The translations under genes and the position numbers were made by a program. A stretch of DNA of 64,000 bases from Methylobacterium terrae. GTDB lineage: Bacteria; Pseudomonadota; Alphaproteobacteria; Rhizobiales; Beijerinckiaceae. Shown one piece after another: positions 46,207 to 54,775 of this stretch (its first letter is position 1; every line of letters begins with the position of its first letter). The stretch covers positions 1,681,001-1,745,000 of the forward strand of contig NZ_CP029553.1 of NCBI RefSeq assembly GCF_003173755.1. The letters are read 5' to 3'. The notes beneath the pieces are model-generated. The model did not search any database, had not been told where the DNA came from, and saw only the letters and a program-made list of their open reading frames with translations.

Positions 46207-47001
46207 CTAATCCCAGTCGGGATTCGGACGCTCGCCGATGAGGCAGTTGGCCCGGGGCTCGCCCTGCGCCCGCTGCAGCAGCGGGCCGGTGTCGCGGCCC
46301 GCCACCTCGCGGATGATCTTGGTGCGGATCGCGGCGGCGAACTGGTCGCGCTCGCGCACCGGCACCATGAAGCTGCCGCTGCCGCCGATGACGCAGTCGC
46401 GGTAGTAGAGGTCGAGATCCTTGATGTCCCAGGGCCCGCTCGGCTCGCGGATCATCAGGGGCAGGCCGTTGATGACGATCCCCTGGCCGACGGCGTCGTC
46501 CCGGGCCTTGGTCACCGACCGGCCCTGGTTGTTCGGCCCGTCGCCCGAGACGTCGATCACCCGCCGCGTCGCCTCGAAGCCGCTGCCGGCCAGCAGGCCG
46601 GCCGAGAAGTCGATGGCGCTGGCGATCGAGGTCCAGGTCGAGCGCCGGGGCGGGCTCTGGCCGAGCCTGTCGGCGAAGCCGGCCGCCTCCTCGGCCCCCG
46701 CGATCAGCGTCCAGGGCACCACGACCCGCTGGTTGCCCACCCCCGCCCACTCGACGTAGGTCACGGCGATGCGCCCGACCATGCCCTGGCGGATCGCCTG
46801 GTGGACCGCCGGGTTGCGGAACGCCTCGACGTAGCCCTCCCGCTGCACCGCCTGCTCGTCGCCGGTCATCGATAGGGAGACGTCGACGGCCAGCACCAGG
46901 GCGACATCGACCTCGACCGGCTCGCCGCCGGCCCGGACGGGAGGCCCGACCGCGACCGCGGCGACCAGGCAGGCGAGAAGCGCGACGACGCGTGATCGCA
47001 T
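46207..47001 (-). CDS. DUF1194 secreted vWA-like protein
   Basis: A 264-residue exported protein: signal peptide 1-24 (ends PPVRAG), then a von Willebrand A-like fold. The MIDAS-type start VLAVDVSLSMTGDEQAVQRE is present, as are VSGDGPNNQGRS (the second MIDAS strand) and the conserved NGLPLMIR. Two Cys near the C-terminus (RDCVIGGSG and ANCLIGE) probably pair. DUF1194 proteins are alphaproteobacterial and of unknown function; MIDAS chemistry suggests metal-dependent adhesion or complex assembly. ATG 47001 starts the signal peptide cleanly. Confidence 0.88.
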   Translation of the reverse strand: MRSRVVALLACLVAAVAVGPPVRAGGEPVEVDVALVLAVDVSLSMTGDEQAVQREGYVEAFRNPAVHQAIRQGMVGRIAVTYVEWAGVGNQRVVVPWTLIAGAEEAAGFADRLGQSPPRRSTWTSIASAIDFSAGLLAGSGFEATRRVIDVSGDGPNNQGRSVTKARDDAVGQGIVINGLPLMIREPSGPWDIKDLDLYYRDCVIGGSGSFMVPVRERDQFAAAIRTKIIREVAGRDTGPLLQRAQGEPRANCLIGERPNPDWD

Positions 47002-47264
47002 CCGGGATCTCCCGTACGCCGGCCCAAGTCGGGTCCCGGCGAAATGCCAGGATCGGATGCCCGGCGGCCCGAACGCAAGCGCCGCGAAGACCTTGCCTCG
47101 ACACGCTCGCGTGAGGAGGGAGCCCGGCGCCGACCCCGGGCGCGCCAGCGCGTTCTGCTGTGGATGAAGCACGGGAGAGACGGTGTCTTAGGCTGGGGAC
47201 AAGCCGATGCCGCGAGAGTCCGGACCGTCCGGCCGCCCCGTGCGGCGAGAGGAGTCCCCTCGCG

Positions 47265-48032
47265 ATGCCCCGTCCCGCCAGCCTCGCCGACCGCCTGTTC
47301 TGGCCGATCCTGGCCGGGGGTGCGGCGAGCCTGTGGTTCGGGCCGAAGGCGCTCGCCGTCGCCGGCCTCGTGGTGCTGGCGCTGGTCGTGCACCGGCTCG
47401 GGCGCGGCGGTCGATTCCGGCGGCGGGTCCGGGCGATCGCCCGCCGCCACCGCGAGACCCTGGCCCTGCGCCGCCGCCAGGAGAGCTACGTCGACCCCTA
47501 CGGCAACGAGATCCTCGACGGCTGGCTGCGCGAGCGCAGCTACTTCGCCGAGCGCACGGTGCTGCCGCGGCTGGAGGCCGAGGGCTACGGCGACCTGATC
47601 GAGGTGCGCTGGGACGAGATCCTGGCCATCGTCGAGGCGGCCTCGCTGAGCGTCGCGGCACCGGACGAGGCCGAGGACCTGCCGGAGGACGGGATCGCCT
47701 ACGAGCGCTACTGCGCCGCCCTGCTCGAGCGAGCCGGCTGGGAGGCGCGCACCACCAAGGCCGCGGGCGACCAGGGGGCCGACGTGGTGGCGGAGCGCGA
47801 CGGGGTGCGGCTCGTCGTGCAGTGCAAGCGCTACGCGAAGCCGGTCGGCAACGGCGCGGTGCAGGAGGTGGTCGCGGCGCGGAGCTACTGGAACGCCGAT
47901 TGCGCGGCCGTGGTCTCGAATGCCGGGTTCACGCCGGCGGCGCGCAAGCTGGCGGCGGCGACCGACGTGTGGCTCCTGCATCACGACGCCCTGCCGGATC
48001 TCCGGGCGCGGCCGGCGGGGCGGTCGCGCTGA
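47265..48032 (+). CDS. Membrane-anchored Mrr-type restriction endonuclease-like protein
   Basis: A 255-residue protein with one or two N-terminal membrane helices (about 8-45), a basic coiled linker and a C-terminal Mrr_cat domain (about 145-245). The PD-(D/E)xK site is visible as GDQGADVVAERDG (catalytic Asp) and LVVQCKRY (QxK). The supporting ERYCAALLERAGWEA helix is typical. Such proteins are thought to act on DNA at the membrane, either in defence against modified or incoming DNA or in DNA uptake. comF lies downstream on the same strand. Function unproven. Confidence 0.82.
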   Translation: MPRPASLADRLFWPILAGGAASLWFGPKALAVAGLVVLALVVHRLGRGGRFRRRVRAIARRHRETLALRRRQESYVDPYGNEILDGWLRERSYFAERTVLPRLEAEGYGDLIEVRWDEILAIVEAASLSVAAPDEAEDLPEDGIAYERYCAALLERAGWEARTTKAAGDQGADVVAERDGVRLVVQCKRYAKPVGNGAVQEVVAARSYWNADCAAVVSNAGFTPAARKLAAATDVWLLHHDALPDLRARPAGRSR

Positions 48033-48473
48033 GGCGACGCGGCCGGGGCTCGCCTCACTGCGGCGGCGCGCAGAGGTTCCAGACCTGCTTGAACTCCCGT
48101 TGCGCGCGAGCCCGTTTTGCAGCTCGATCGCGTCGGCGACCGGGCTGCGGCCCGGGCGAGCGGCCGCATCGTCCCGCCCGGCGGAACCGGCCTGACTGCC
48201 GGGACCCTGCCCCTTCGCACCCAGCACCGGCACGATCCGATTCGGGACCGAGACCGTCGCCGGGATTGTTTCCTCCGCATTGCCCTTGTTATGCTCGATC
48301 CTGCGTCGTCGGTGGCCTCGACGCGACGCCTCCCGCACGAGAAATGGGCACGGCCAATCCATGTGTCGGCACTCTCACGCGCACCCGTCATCGATGCGCC
48401 TCGCGCCGTGCCGCCCGGCACCGCCGGACGCGGCAGATCCGTGCCGGCCGGGCCCCGGAGCGGCGACGCGGCG
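48033..48473. other. Intergenic region ahead of comF
   Basis: About 440 bases with no recognisable gene. A possible promoter is TTGTTT (48266-48271), 17 bases, TTATGC (48289-48294). If used, the upstream in-frame ATG 48291 would not be translated, supporting the shorter comF start. Confidence 0.35.
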
Positions 48474-49244
48474 GTGATCCATCCGCGCCGCATCGCCGGG
48501 CTGCCGGGCCTCGCCGTCCGCGGCCTCGTCGGGCTGGTCTACCCGCCGAGCTGCATCGCCTGCGGGGCCGCGACGGCCGTGCCGCACGCGCTCTGCGCCG
48601 GCTGCTGGAGCGGGATGCGGTTCATCGAGCGGCCCTATTGCGAGCGGCTCGGCATCCCGTTCTCGGTCGATCTCGGCAGCCCGGGCCTGCTCTCGCCGGC
48701 GGCGCTCGCCGATCCGCCGGTCTATCAGCGCGCCCGGGCGGTGGCGCGCTACGACGCCACGGCGCGGCGGCTGGTGCAGCGGCTGAAATACGAGGACCGC
48801 CTCGACCTCGCCGGCGCGCTCGGCGCGATGATGACGCGGGCGGGCGCCGAGCTCATGGCAGAGGCCGACGTCGCGGTACCGGTGCCGCTCTGGCGCTGGC
48901 GGCTGTGGCGGCGGCGCTTCAACCAGGCCGCGCTGCTGGCCCGGGCCTCCACGCGCGGGCGCGGCGTTCCGGTGGCGCCGGAGCTGCTGGCCCGGGTGCG
49001 GCGAACCCGCCAGCAGGTCGGCCTGAGCCGCGCCGCCCGGGCGGAGAACCTGCAGGGCGCCTTCCGGGTGCCGGAAGCGGCGCGCCCGCGCCTGCACGGC
49101 AAGCGGGTCCTCCTCGTCGACGACGTGCTGACCACGGGCGCGACGGCGAACGCCGCCGCCCGTGCGCTCCTGCGCGGCGGGGCGGCGGCGGTCGATGTCC
49201 TGGTCTTCGCCCGCGTGGTGAGCGACGGGCGCGACGTGGTTTAG
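48474..49244 (+). CDS. comF: ComF-family phosphoribosyltransferase-like protein
   Basis: ComF proteins support natural DNA uptake or processing in transformable bacteria and are widespread elsewhere. This 256-residue form has an N-terminal zinc finger (PPSCIACGAATAVPHALCAG, then CW) and a C-terminal PRTase fold with the nucleotide-binding loop VLLVDDVLTTGATANAAAR. The motif ENLQGAFRVP is characteristic. I prefer GTG 48474, which gives the usual ComF length; ATG 48291 would add about 61 residues of non-conserved sequence. The stop is one base from the end of the convergent narK gene. Confidence 0.85.
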   Translation: MIHPRRIAGLPGLAVRGLVGLVYPPSCIACGAATAVPHALCAGCWSGMRFIERPYCERLGIPFSVDLGSPGLLSPAALADPPVYQRARAVARYDATARRLVQRLKYEDRLDLAGALGAMMTRAGAELMAEADVAVPVPLWRWRLWRRRFNQAALLARASTRGRGVPVAPELLARVRRTRQQVGLSRAARAENLQGAFRVPEAARPRLHGKRVLLVDDVLTTGATANAAARALLRGGAAAVDVLVFARVVSDGRDVV

Positions 49245-49245
49245 G

Positions 49246-50502
49246 TCAGGCGCGCTGCACGCCGCCGATGACGCTCTCCTGCGGGGCCGGCTCCGCCGCG
49301 TCGAGAACCTTGCCGCGGGGCCCGACCCAGGCGCCAACCCACTTGCGCGACCACAGGGCGAGGCAGCCGAGCACGATCGCCGTGAAGGCGGCGTAGAACA
49401 GGAAGCCGGTGGCGAACCCGCCGGTATACTGTTTCGACAGGCCCATGGCGTTGGGCAGGATGGCGCCGCCGAGCGCCCCGACCTCGCCGATCATCGAGCC
49501 CGCCACCGCGGTGTTGGTCGGCCAGCGCAGGGGCACGAGCTGGAACAGCGCGCCGTTGCCGGCGCCGAGCGCCGCGAAGCAGAACATGAACAGGATCGTG
49601 GTGACCAGAAGCGTCGGCGCCGCGGTCAGCATCAGGAACGAGCCGACGGCGGCGAGCAGCACCACGGTCAGCACGAGGATGCCGCCGATCCGGTCGGCGA
49701 AGTAGCCGCCGAGGATGCGGATGCCCGACCCCATCAGGGCGGCCAGCATGGTCAACCGGCCGGCCTCGATCTTGGTGACGGCGAACTGCTCGTAGAAGAA
49801 GGTCGGCAGGAAGTTCGACAGGCCGATGAAGCCCCCGAAGGTGATGACGTAGATCAGGTTGAAGGCCCAGCCGTCCTTCTCGAACAGGCAGGAGACGTGC
49901 TGCCTGAAGCTCTGGTGCTCGCGATCCGGCGGCTCCTTGGCGAAGACGATCATCACGGCGAGCGGGATCAGCATGAACACGCCGGCGAAGCCGTAGACCG
50001 CCTGCCAGCCATAGGCCTGGGCGAGCGGCGGCGCGAACAGCACCGCGAGAACGGTGCCCGAGTTGCCCGCGCCCGCGATGCCCATCGCCAGGCCCTTGTG
50101 CTCGGCCGGGAACCAGCCCGAGCCGAGGGAGAGCGCGACGCCGAACGAGGCGCCGGCGATGCCGAGCAGCACGCCCATGGCGAGCACGTCGTTGAACGAG
50201 TGCACCAGGAAGAAGCCGTAGGCCATCGCCAGGATGATCAGCGACATCTCGGTGACCGCGGCGTTCTTGCGCCCGATATACTGGGCGAGCACGCCGAGGG
50301 GGAAGCGCATGATCGCGCCGGCGAGGATCGGCAACGAGATCATGAAGCCGGTCTGGGCCGGCGTGAGCTTGTAGGTCTCGGTGATGAACGGCCCCATGGC
50401 GCCGTTGAGCACCCAGATCGCGAAACAGAAATCGAAGTACAGGAACGCGGCGAACAGGGTCGGGGGATGACCCGACTTCATGACGGTCTTGAAACTGGCC
50501 AT
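49246..50502 (-). CDS. narK: NarK/NasA-family nitrate/nitrite transporter
   Basis: A 418-residue MFS protein of the nitrate/nitrite porter family with about 12 membrane helices. The two nitrate-signature regions are GIAGAGNSGTVLAVLFAPPL and AALGAGNGALFQLVPLRW, and the loop GSGWFPAEHKGLAMG is characteristic. It imports nitrate or exchanges nitrate and nitrite; without reductase genes nearby the direction is not certain. The leader carries ANTAR-type hexaloop hairpins, which fits nitrate-dependent antitermination by a NasT/NasR-like protein and favours an assimilatory role. Confidence 0.92.
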   Translation of the reverse strand: MASFKTVMKSGHPPTLFAAFLYFDFCFAIWVLNGAMGPFITETYKLTPAQTGFMISLPILAGAIMRFPLGVLAQYIGRKNAAVTEMSLIILAMAYGFFLVHSFNDVLAMGVLLGIAGASFGVALSLGSGWFPAEHKGLAMGIAGAGNSGTVLAVLFAPPLAQAYGWQAVYGFAGVFMLIPLAVMIVFAKEPPDREHQSFRQHVSCLFEKDGWAFNLIYVITFGGFIGLSNFLPTFFYEQFAVTKIEAGRLTMLAALMGSGIRILGGYFADRIGGILVLTVVLLAAVGSFLMLTAAPTLLVTTILFMFCFAALGAGNGALFQLVPLRWPTNTAVAGSMIGEVGALGGAILPNAMGLSKQYTGGFATGFLFYAAFTAIVLGCLALWSRKWVGAWVGPRGKVLDAAEPAPQESVIGGVQRA

Positions 50503-50521
50503 GTCGGAGCCTCACGCACAG

Positions 50522-50533
50522 CCCCCGCGGGGG
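50522..50533. other. Perfect GC palindrome near the narK start
   Basis: CCCCCGCGGGGG lies just upstream of the narK ribosome binding site (GAGG about 8 bases before ATG 50502). It could form a small hairpin that affects ribosome access. Confidence 0.35.
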
Positions 50534-50556
50534 GTCTTCAACGCGCTTCAGGGTGA

Positions 50557-50635
50557 GGATCGGACGGCCGGTTCGTTCCGGCCGCGATCCCCCGTCTGTC
50601 GGACATCCCTGTCCAAGGCTCGGGCGTCTTTGCCC
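50557..50635 (-). promoter_or_regulatory. ANTAR-type antitermination leader of narK
   Basis: On the minus strand, in order: hairpin GGGC-AAAGAC-GCCC (50635-50622); a short linker; hairpin TTGGAC-AGGGAT-GTCCGA (50616-50599); then a stronger hairpin (50590-50557) with arms GGATCG+CGGCCGG and CCGGCCG+(TC)+CGATCC and loop AACGAA. All three loops are hexamers with A at position 1 and G at position 4, the recognition feature of ANTAR RNA-binding proteins such as NasR, NasT and EutV. The first two would be the protein target and the third the conditional terminator. The narK ATG is 55 bases further on. No T-run follows the third hairpin. Confidence 0.72.
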
Positions 50636-50721
50636 CGCGGGCCGTGAGGCCAGCCTGCGGGAGGATGTGCAGTTTTCGTGCCAGATGCCGCCCGGGGGAT
50701 CGCGGGGCCCCCGCATCGGTC

Positions 50722-50740
50722 GCCTGCCTGAAGGGCAGGC
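50722..50740. other. Short hairpin further upstream of narK
   Basis: GCCTGCC / GGCAGGC with a 5-base loop lies between the narK leader and the small motility-type gene. It could be the terminator of that minus-strand gene. Confidence 0.4.
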
Positions 50741-50829
50741 AGAGGCTGGCGCGCCGGGCGGCACCGCGACGGCCGGGGCGGGTGGGGTCGCATGGGCCGG
50801 AGGAAGGCCCCGCTCCCGCGGGCGGGCCG

Positions 50830-51024
50830 TCACACCCTCACGTCGAGCACCTGGCCCTGTCCGGGCGGGGCCGGCGGGCTCGCGGTCTGGGCCACCAGGT
50901 CGGCGACCGCGCGTTCGGCGTCGAGCTGGCTGCGGACGGCGATGACCGCCACCTGCTGGCTGAAGGCGGAGCCCGCTTGAGCCATGGCGGCGGCGGCGAT
51001 GGAGGTCGTGTCGAGCGTGGTCAT
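50830..51024 (-). CDS. Small putative motility protein (YjfB-like)
   Basis: A 64-residue protein whose layout matches the short YjfB/putative-motility family: an Ala-rich N-terminal helix (TTSIAAAAMAQAG), then FSQQVAVIAVRSQLDAERA and a terminal GQGQVLDVRV, the last being the family's conserved end. The ATG at 51024 is used; an ATG five codons upstream is also in frame. Family members are small and often near flagellar genes, but none are present here. Function unknown. Confidence 0.6.
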   Translation of the reverse strand: MTTLDTTSIAAAAMAQAGSAFSQQVAVIAVRSQLDAERAVADLVAQTASPPAPPGQGQVLDVRV

Positions 51025-51066
51025 GGCGCCAGACTGCACCCGAACCGTGAGCGGGCCGTGAAGGCG

Positions 51067-51732
51067 TCAGCTCAAAAGCTGGCCCATCCGGGCGAGCGCC
51101 GCGGCGAAGCCGGCGAGCGGCACCGTGATGGTCTCGGCCTCGCCGTTCGGCTTGGTGCCGGTGACGCGAAGGTTCACGGCGGTCTTCATCGCGTCGGTGG
51201 CCACCGTGGGGAAGCTGATCGGCACGATGCAGCCGGCCTGGACGCAGGAGGTGTAGGGGGCGCCCTTGCCCAGCGTCGCGTCGTCGAGCTTGAAGGTCAC
51301 GCCGGGTTCGATCGACAGGCCGAGCGGCATCAGCATGAGGCCGTTGCTGCGCCCGTCCTGGGGGGGGTTGAGCTCGATGCTGAAGCGGCGCTGCCCGGTC
51401 TGGACCGTGCCTTGCGCCTGCGACAGCTGGCACTGGCGCTTCTGGTTCTCGCGGGTGCAACTGATGGTCCAGTCGCCGTAGACCTCGCTCACTGCGCTGG
51501 CGCCGTTCGGCCAGTGGCCGGTCGGGGCCGTCGCCGCGGCGGGCGGTGCTTCCGCCTTCGGGGCCGGGGCGGGCTTGGGCGCGGCGCGGCGCGGCGCCGG
51601 CTTCGGCGCGGGCTTGGGCGGCGCTTCCGCCGCCGGCGCCTCGACGGCCGGTTCCTCCTGGGCGCGGGCGGGCGCGGCGAGGAACAGGCCGAGGACCAGG
51701 AGGCTGGCGAGGGCGGGGCGGCAGGGCGACAT
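51067..51732 (-). CDS. Invasion-associated locus B (IalB) family protein
   Basis: A 221-residue exported protein: signal peptide 1-24 (ends APARAQ), a Pro/Ala/Lys-rich linker (about 25-75) and an IalB domain (about 80-221). The domain opens with EVYGDWTISC and has two further Cys in SCVQAGCIVP, which probably form disulphides. IalB was named in Bartonella, but the family is general in alphaproteobacteria and has no known enzymatic activity. The linker likely spans peptidoglycan. The gene follows 217 bases after zwf on the same strand, behind the short tandem duplication. Confidence 0.88.
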   Translation of the reverse strand: MSPCRPALASLLVLGLFLAAPARAQEEPAVEAPAAEAPPKPAPKPAPRRAAPKPAPAPKAEAPPAAATAPTGHWPNGASAVSEVYGDWTISCTRENQKRQCQLSQAQGTVQTGQRRFSIELNPPQDGRSNGLMLMPLGLSIEPGVTFKLDDATLGKGAPYTSCVQAGCIVPISFPTVATDAMKTAVNLRVTGTKPNGEAETITVPLAGFAAALARMGQLLS

Positions 51733-51891
51733 GACGAAATTCCTCGGCGCCCGTCCGCGCCGGGGCAGCGGAAGCGGGCTCTTGTCTCGCCGCTCCTCTA
51801 GAGCCACGAGCGCCGGAAGGGAAGCCGCCGCGACGCCGATCCTACCGCCATGCCATTGAGTTTTCTTGGATTTATTCCAATGAGCCGCCGC

Positions 51892-51970
51892 GTCGGCCGA
51901 GATCCTCGCGCCTGATCGGCGTCAGCCGAGATCCTCGTGCCGGATCGGCGTCAGCCGAGATCCTCGTGCC
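51892..51970. repeat. 29-base tandem repeat spanning the zwf stop codon
   Basis: Unit positions are 51892-51920, 51921-51949 and a partial third 51950-51970. The last overlaps the zwf stop and final codons, so the sequence coding the terminal residues HEDLG plus stop has been copied twice downstream. Units differ at two or three bases. Confidence 0.85.
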
Positions 51971-53426
51971 ACGTGCGGCCGTCGCGCTCGATCAGCGCGA
52001 TGGCGGCGGTGGGGCCCCAGGTGCCGGCGGGATACGGGCGAGGCGGCTCCGGGCGGTCGGCCCAGGCGTTGAGCAGGGTGTCGGCCCAGGCCCAGGCCGC
52101 CTCGACCTCGTCGCGGCGCATGAACAGGGTGGCGTTGCCCCGCACCACGTCCATCAGCAGGCGCTCGTAGGCGTCCGGATAACGCTGGTTGAAGGTCTCC
52201 TCGAACGAGATGTCGAGGCCGGTCGCCCGCAGGCGCATGCCGCCGGGGCCCGGCTCCTTCGTCATCACCTCGAGCTTGATGCCCTCCTGCGGTTGCAGCC
52301 GGATCACCAGGCGGTTCGGCTCGCGGGCGAACTCGTCGGAGAAGATGCTGAACGGCGAGGAGCGGAACTGCACCACGATCTCGGAGACTTTCTGGGGCAG
52401 CCGCTTGCCGGTGCGCAGGTAGAACGGCACCCCGGCCCAGCGCGGCGTCATGAGTTCGAGCTTCAGGGCGACGAAGGTCTCGGTCAGGCTCTGGCGGTCC
52501 TCGGCGAGGTCGGCGGCGTAACCCGGGACCGGCTGGCCGTTCACCGCCCCGGCGACGTACTGGCCGCGCACCGTGCGCAGCGGTACCTCGTGGGCGGGAA
52601 TCGGCTTCAGGGCGCGCAGCACCTTCAGCTTCTCGTCGCGCACCGCGTCGGCGTCGAGGGAGAGCGGGCTCTCCATGCCGAGGAGGCAGAGGAGCTGCAG
52701 CATGTGGTTCTGCAGCATGTCGCGCAGCGCGCCGGACGTGTCGTAGTAGCCGCCCCGTCCCTCGACCCCGACGGTCTCCGCCACGGTGATCTGGACGTGG
52801 TCGATCACGTCGGCGTTCCACAGCCGCTCGAAGATCGTGTTGGCGAAGCGCAGAGCCAGCAGATTCTGCACCGTCTCCTTGCCGAGATAGTGGTCGATGC
52901 GGAAGATCTGGCTCTCGGGAAAGACCTTGCCGACCTGGTCGTTGATGGCGCGGGCCGAGGCGAGGTCGTGGCCGATCGGCTTCTCCAGCACCACGCGGGA
53001 GCGCTCGCCGATCAGCCCGTGGGCGCTCAGGTTGCGGCAGATCGCGCCGTACAGGCTCGGCGAGGTGGCGAGGTAGTAGGGCCGCACGTGGTCGGGATGC
53101 TCGGCGAGCAGGTTCGCGAGGTCGTCCCAACCCGCCTCGCCCGCCCCGTCCACCGCCACGTAAGCGAGGTGGTCGAGGAAGCGCGTCACCGTGTCGGGGT
53201 CGCGGTCGGCCTCCGGCACGTGGCGTTCCAGCGCCGCGGCGGCGAGGTCCCGGTACTCGGCCGTCCCGAGGCGGGTGCGGGCCGCCGCGACGATGCGGCT
53301 CTCCTCGGGGATCTGCCGGTCGCGAAACCGGTAGTAGAGCGCCGGCAGCAGCTTGCGCATCGTCAGGTCGCCGGTGGCGCCGAACACGACGGCGTCGAAG
53401 GGGGCGACGGGGATGATCTTGTGCAT
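51951..53426 (-). CDS. zwf: Glucose-6-phosphate 1-dehydrogenase
   Basis: Zwf oxidises glucose-6-phosphate to 6-phosphogluconolactone with NADP, entering the Entner-Doudoroff and pentose-phosphate routes. The 491-residue protein has the N-terminal dinucleotide motif VVFGATGDLTMRKLLPALY and the active-site signature RIDHYLGKETVQN. A second conserved stretch is MLQNHMLQLLCLLGMESP. ATG 53426 is chosen because the nucleotide-binding strand begins nine residues later; an extension upstream is Arg-rich and not conserved. No pgl or edd gene is adjacent. Its stop codon lies in a tandem duplication. Confidence 0.96.
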   Translation of the reverse strand: MHKIIPVAPFDAVVFGATGDLTMRKLLPALYYRFRDRQIPEESRIVAAARTRLGTAEYRDLAAAALERHVPEADRDPDTVTRFLDHLAYVAVDGAGEAGWDDLANLLAEHPDHVRPYYLATSPSLYGAICRNLSAHGLIGERSRVVLEKPIGHDLASARAINDQVGKVFPESQIFRIDHYLGKETVQNLLALRFANTIFERLWNADVIDHVQITVAETVGVEGRGGYYDTSGALRDMLQNHMLQLLCLLGMESPLSLDADAVRDEKLKVLRALKPIPAHEVPLRTVRGQYVAGAVNGQPVPGYAADLAEDRQSLTETFVALKLELMTPRWAGVPFYLRTGKRLPQKVSEIVVQFRSSPFSIFSDEFAREPNRLVIRLQPQEGIKLEVMTKEPGPGGMRLRATGLDISFEETFNQRYPDAYERLLMDVVRGNATLFMRRDEVEAAWAWADTLLNAWADRPEPPRPYPAGTWGPTAAIALIERDGRTWHEDLG

Positions 53427-53579
53427 CAGGTGACGGGTCTCCCGCTTCCTGCCGATCTGACTCGCAAGGGCGCGGCCAGTTCGTGTCTGTCGCGGACGCT
53501 GGCTCGCGTCCACCTCCTCACGGGCCGATGAGCGCCGTGCGACGCACCTCTCGCCCCGGTCCTGCCAGTCCCGGCATCA

Positions 53580-53606
53580 TCCCGGAGCCGCGGAGCGGAG
53601 CCGGGA
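53580..53606. repeat. REP-like palindrome
   Basis: TCCCGG and CCGGGA flank an internally palindromic GC core (around CCGCGG). It lies between the SDR gene and zwf and resembles dispersed palindromic elements of this group. It may terminate the SDR transcript. Confidence 0.4.
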
Positions 53607-53647
53607 CGACGGGGTGACTGCGACATCGGTCGAGGTCGAACGGGGCC

Positions 53648-54565
53648 TTAGAACGACGCCGGTGTCGCCGCGGCCTCCTTCACCCCCTCGTCCGCCCCGG
53701 TGCTTCCGCCCGCGAGCGGCGCATCCATGTGCGCCGCGAAGGCCGCCTTGTGGTCGGGGTGCCAGCGCGACAGGGCCGGGCGGTTGCGGATCAGGTCGTC
53801 GGAGGACCAGCGCATCCGCTTCTCGTCCATCTCCAGGGTGGTCTCGTTGTCCGGGCAGAGGATGTAGAAATCGCCGGCGCTCATCGCCTCCAGCAGGAAC
53901 TCGACGGTCTCCTCCGGGGTCCAGGCGCCCGCCGGCTTCTCGGTCGCGCCGCGGGCCCGGGTCAGGCCGGTATAGACGAAGCCCGGGATCAGCAGGTGGG
54001 CGGTCACCGGCGAGCCCGCCTCGCGCAGCTCGTGCGCCAGCGCCTCGGTCGTCACCTTCACGCCGGCCTTGCTGACGTTGTAGGGCGTGTTGCCGGGCGG
54101 CGTGGTGATGCCCTGCTTGGAGCCGGTGACGATCACCGCGCCGGGCCTGCCCGCCTCGATCATCGCCGGGACGAAGGCCTGGACGGCGTTGATCACGCCC
54201 CACAGGTTGGTGTCGAGGATGCGGTGCCAGGTCGCGGCGTCCGAGAAGAAGCGTCCGCCGGCCTCGATGCCGGCATTCGCCATCAGCAGCGACACCTCGC
54301 CGAGGGACGCGGCCTCCCGGCGCAGGGCTTCCAGCGCCTCGGGGCTCGCCACGTCGGTCGGCACCGCGCGGACCTCCGCCTCGCCGCCCTGCGCCGCGTC
54401 CGCGACCTCGCGGCCGGCCCGGGTCAGGGCCTCGCCCGGCAGGTCGGCCAGCACCACCCGCATCCCGGCCCGCGCGAAAGCCTTGGCCGCCGCGAGGCCG
54501 ATGCCGCTCGCCGCGCCGGTGACGACCGCGACGCGGCCCTTCGCGAGTGCGGGGTGGTGGGTCAT
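53648..54565 (-). CDS. Short-chain dehydrogenase/reductase
   Basis: A 305-residue SDR with the classical cofactor motif TGAASGIGLAAAKAF (TGxxxGxG), the NAG motif MANAGIE, the catalytic serine in IVTGSKQGI and the YxxxK pair YNVSK. An Asp after the second strand (VVLADLPGE) suggests NAD preference, although this is not certain. The C-terminal 60 residues, with DEKRMRWSSDDLIRNRPALS, are longer than in basic SDRs. Substrate unknown. It is monocistronic between zwf and the DUF4167 gene. Confidence 0.87.
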   Translation of the reverse strand: MTHHPALAKGRVAVVTGAASGIGLAAAKAFARAGMRVVLADLPGEALTRAGREVADAAQGGEAEVRAVPTDVASPEALEALRREAASLGEVSLLMANAGIEAGGRFFSDAATWHRILDTNLWGVINAVQAFVPAMIEAGRPGAVIVTGSKQGITTPPGNTPYNVSKAGVKVTTEALAHELREAGSPVTAHLLIPGFVYTGLTRARGATEKPAGAWTPEETVEFLLEAMSAGDFYILCPDNETTLEMDEKRMRWSSDDLIRNRPALSRWHPDHKAAFAAHMDAPLAGGSTGADEGVKEAAATPASF

Positions 54566-54775
54566 GGTGCGCTCCGCCTGAAGATGGGCCGATGGTCAGG
54601 CCGGCAGGTAGGCAGTCGCGCGGGAAACGCCACACGCGGCGGCGCAAAAAAGTCGCCGGGCGCCCGATGCGGCGCAGTTCCGACGCAGGTCCCGCCCGCT
54701 CAGGTCTCGACCGGGCGGGACGCGGCCATCCCCGCCCGGCCCGCTGGGGCCGGGCGGGAGTTCATGCGGCCGTCC

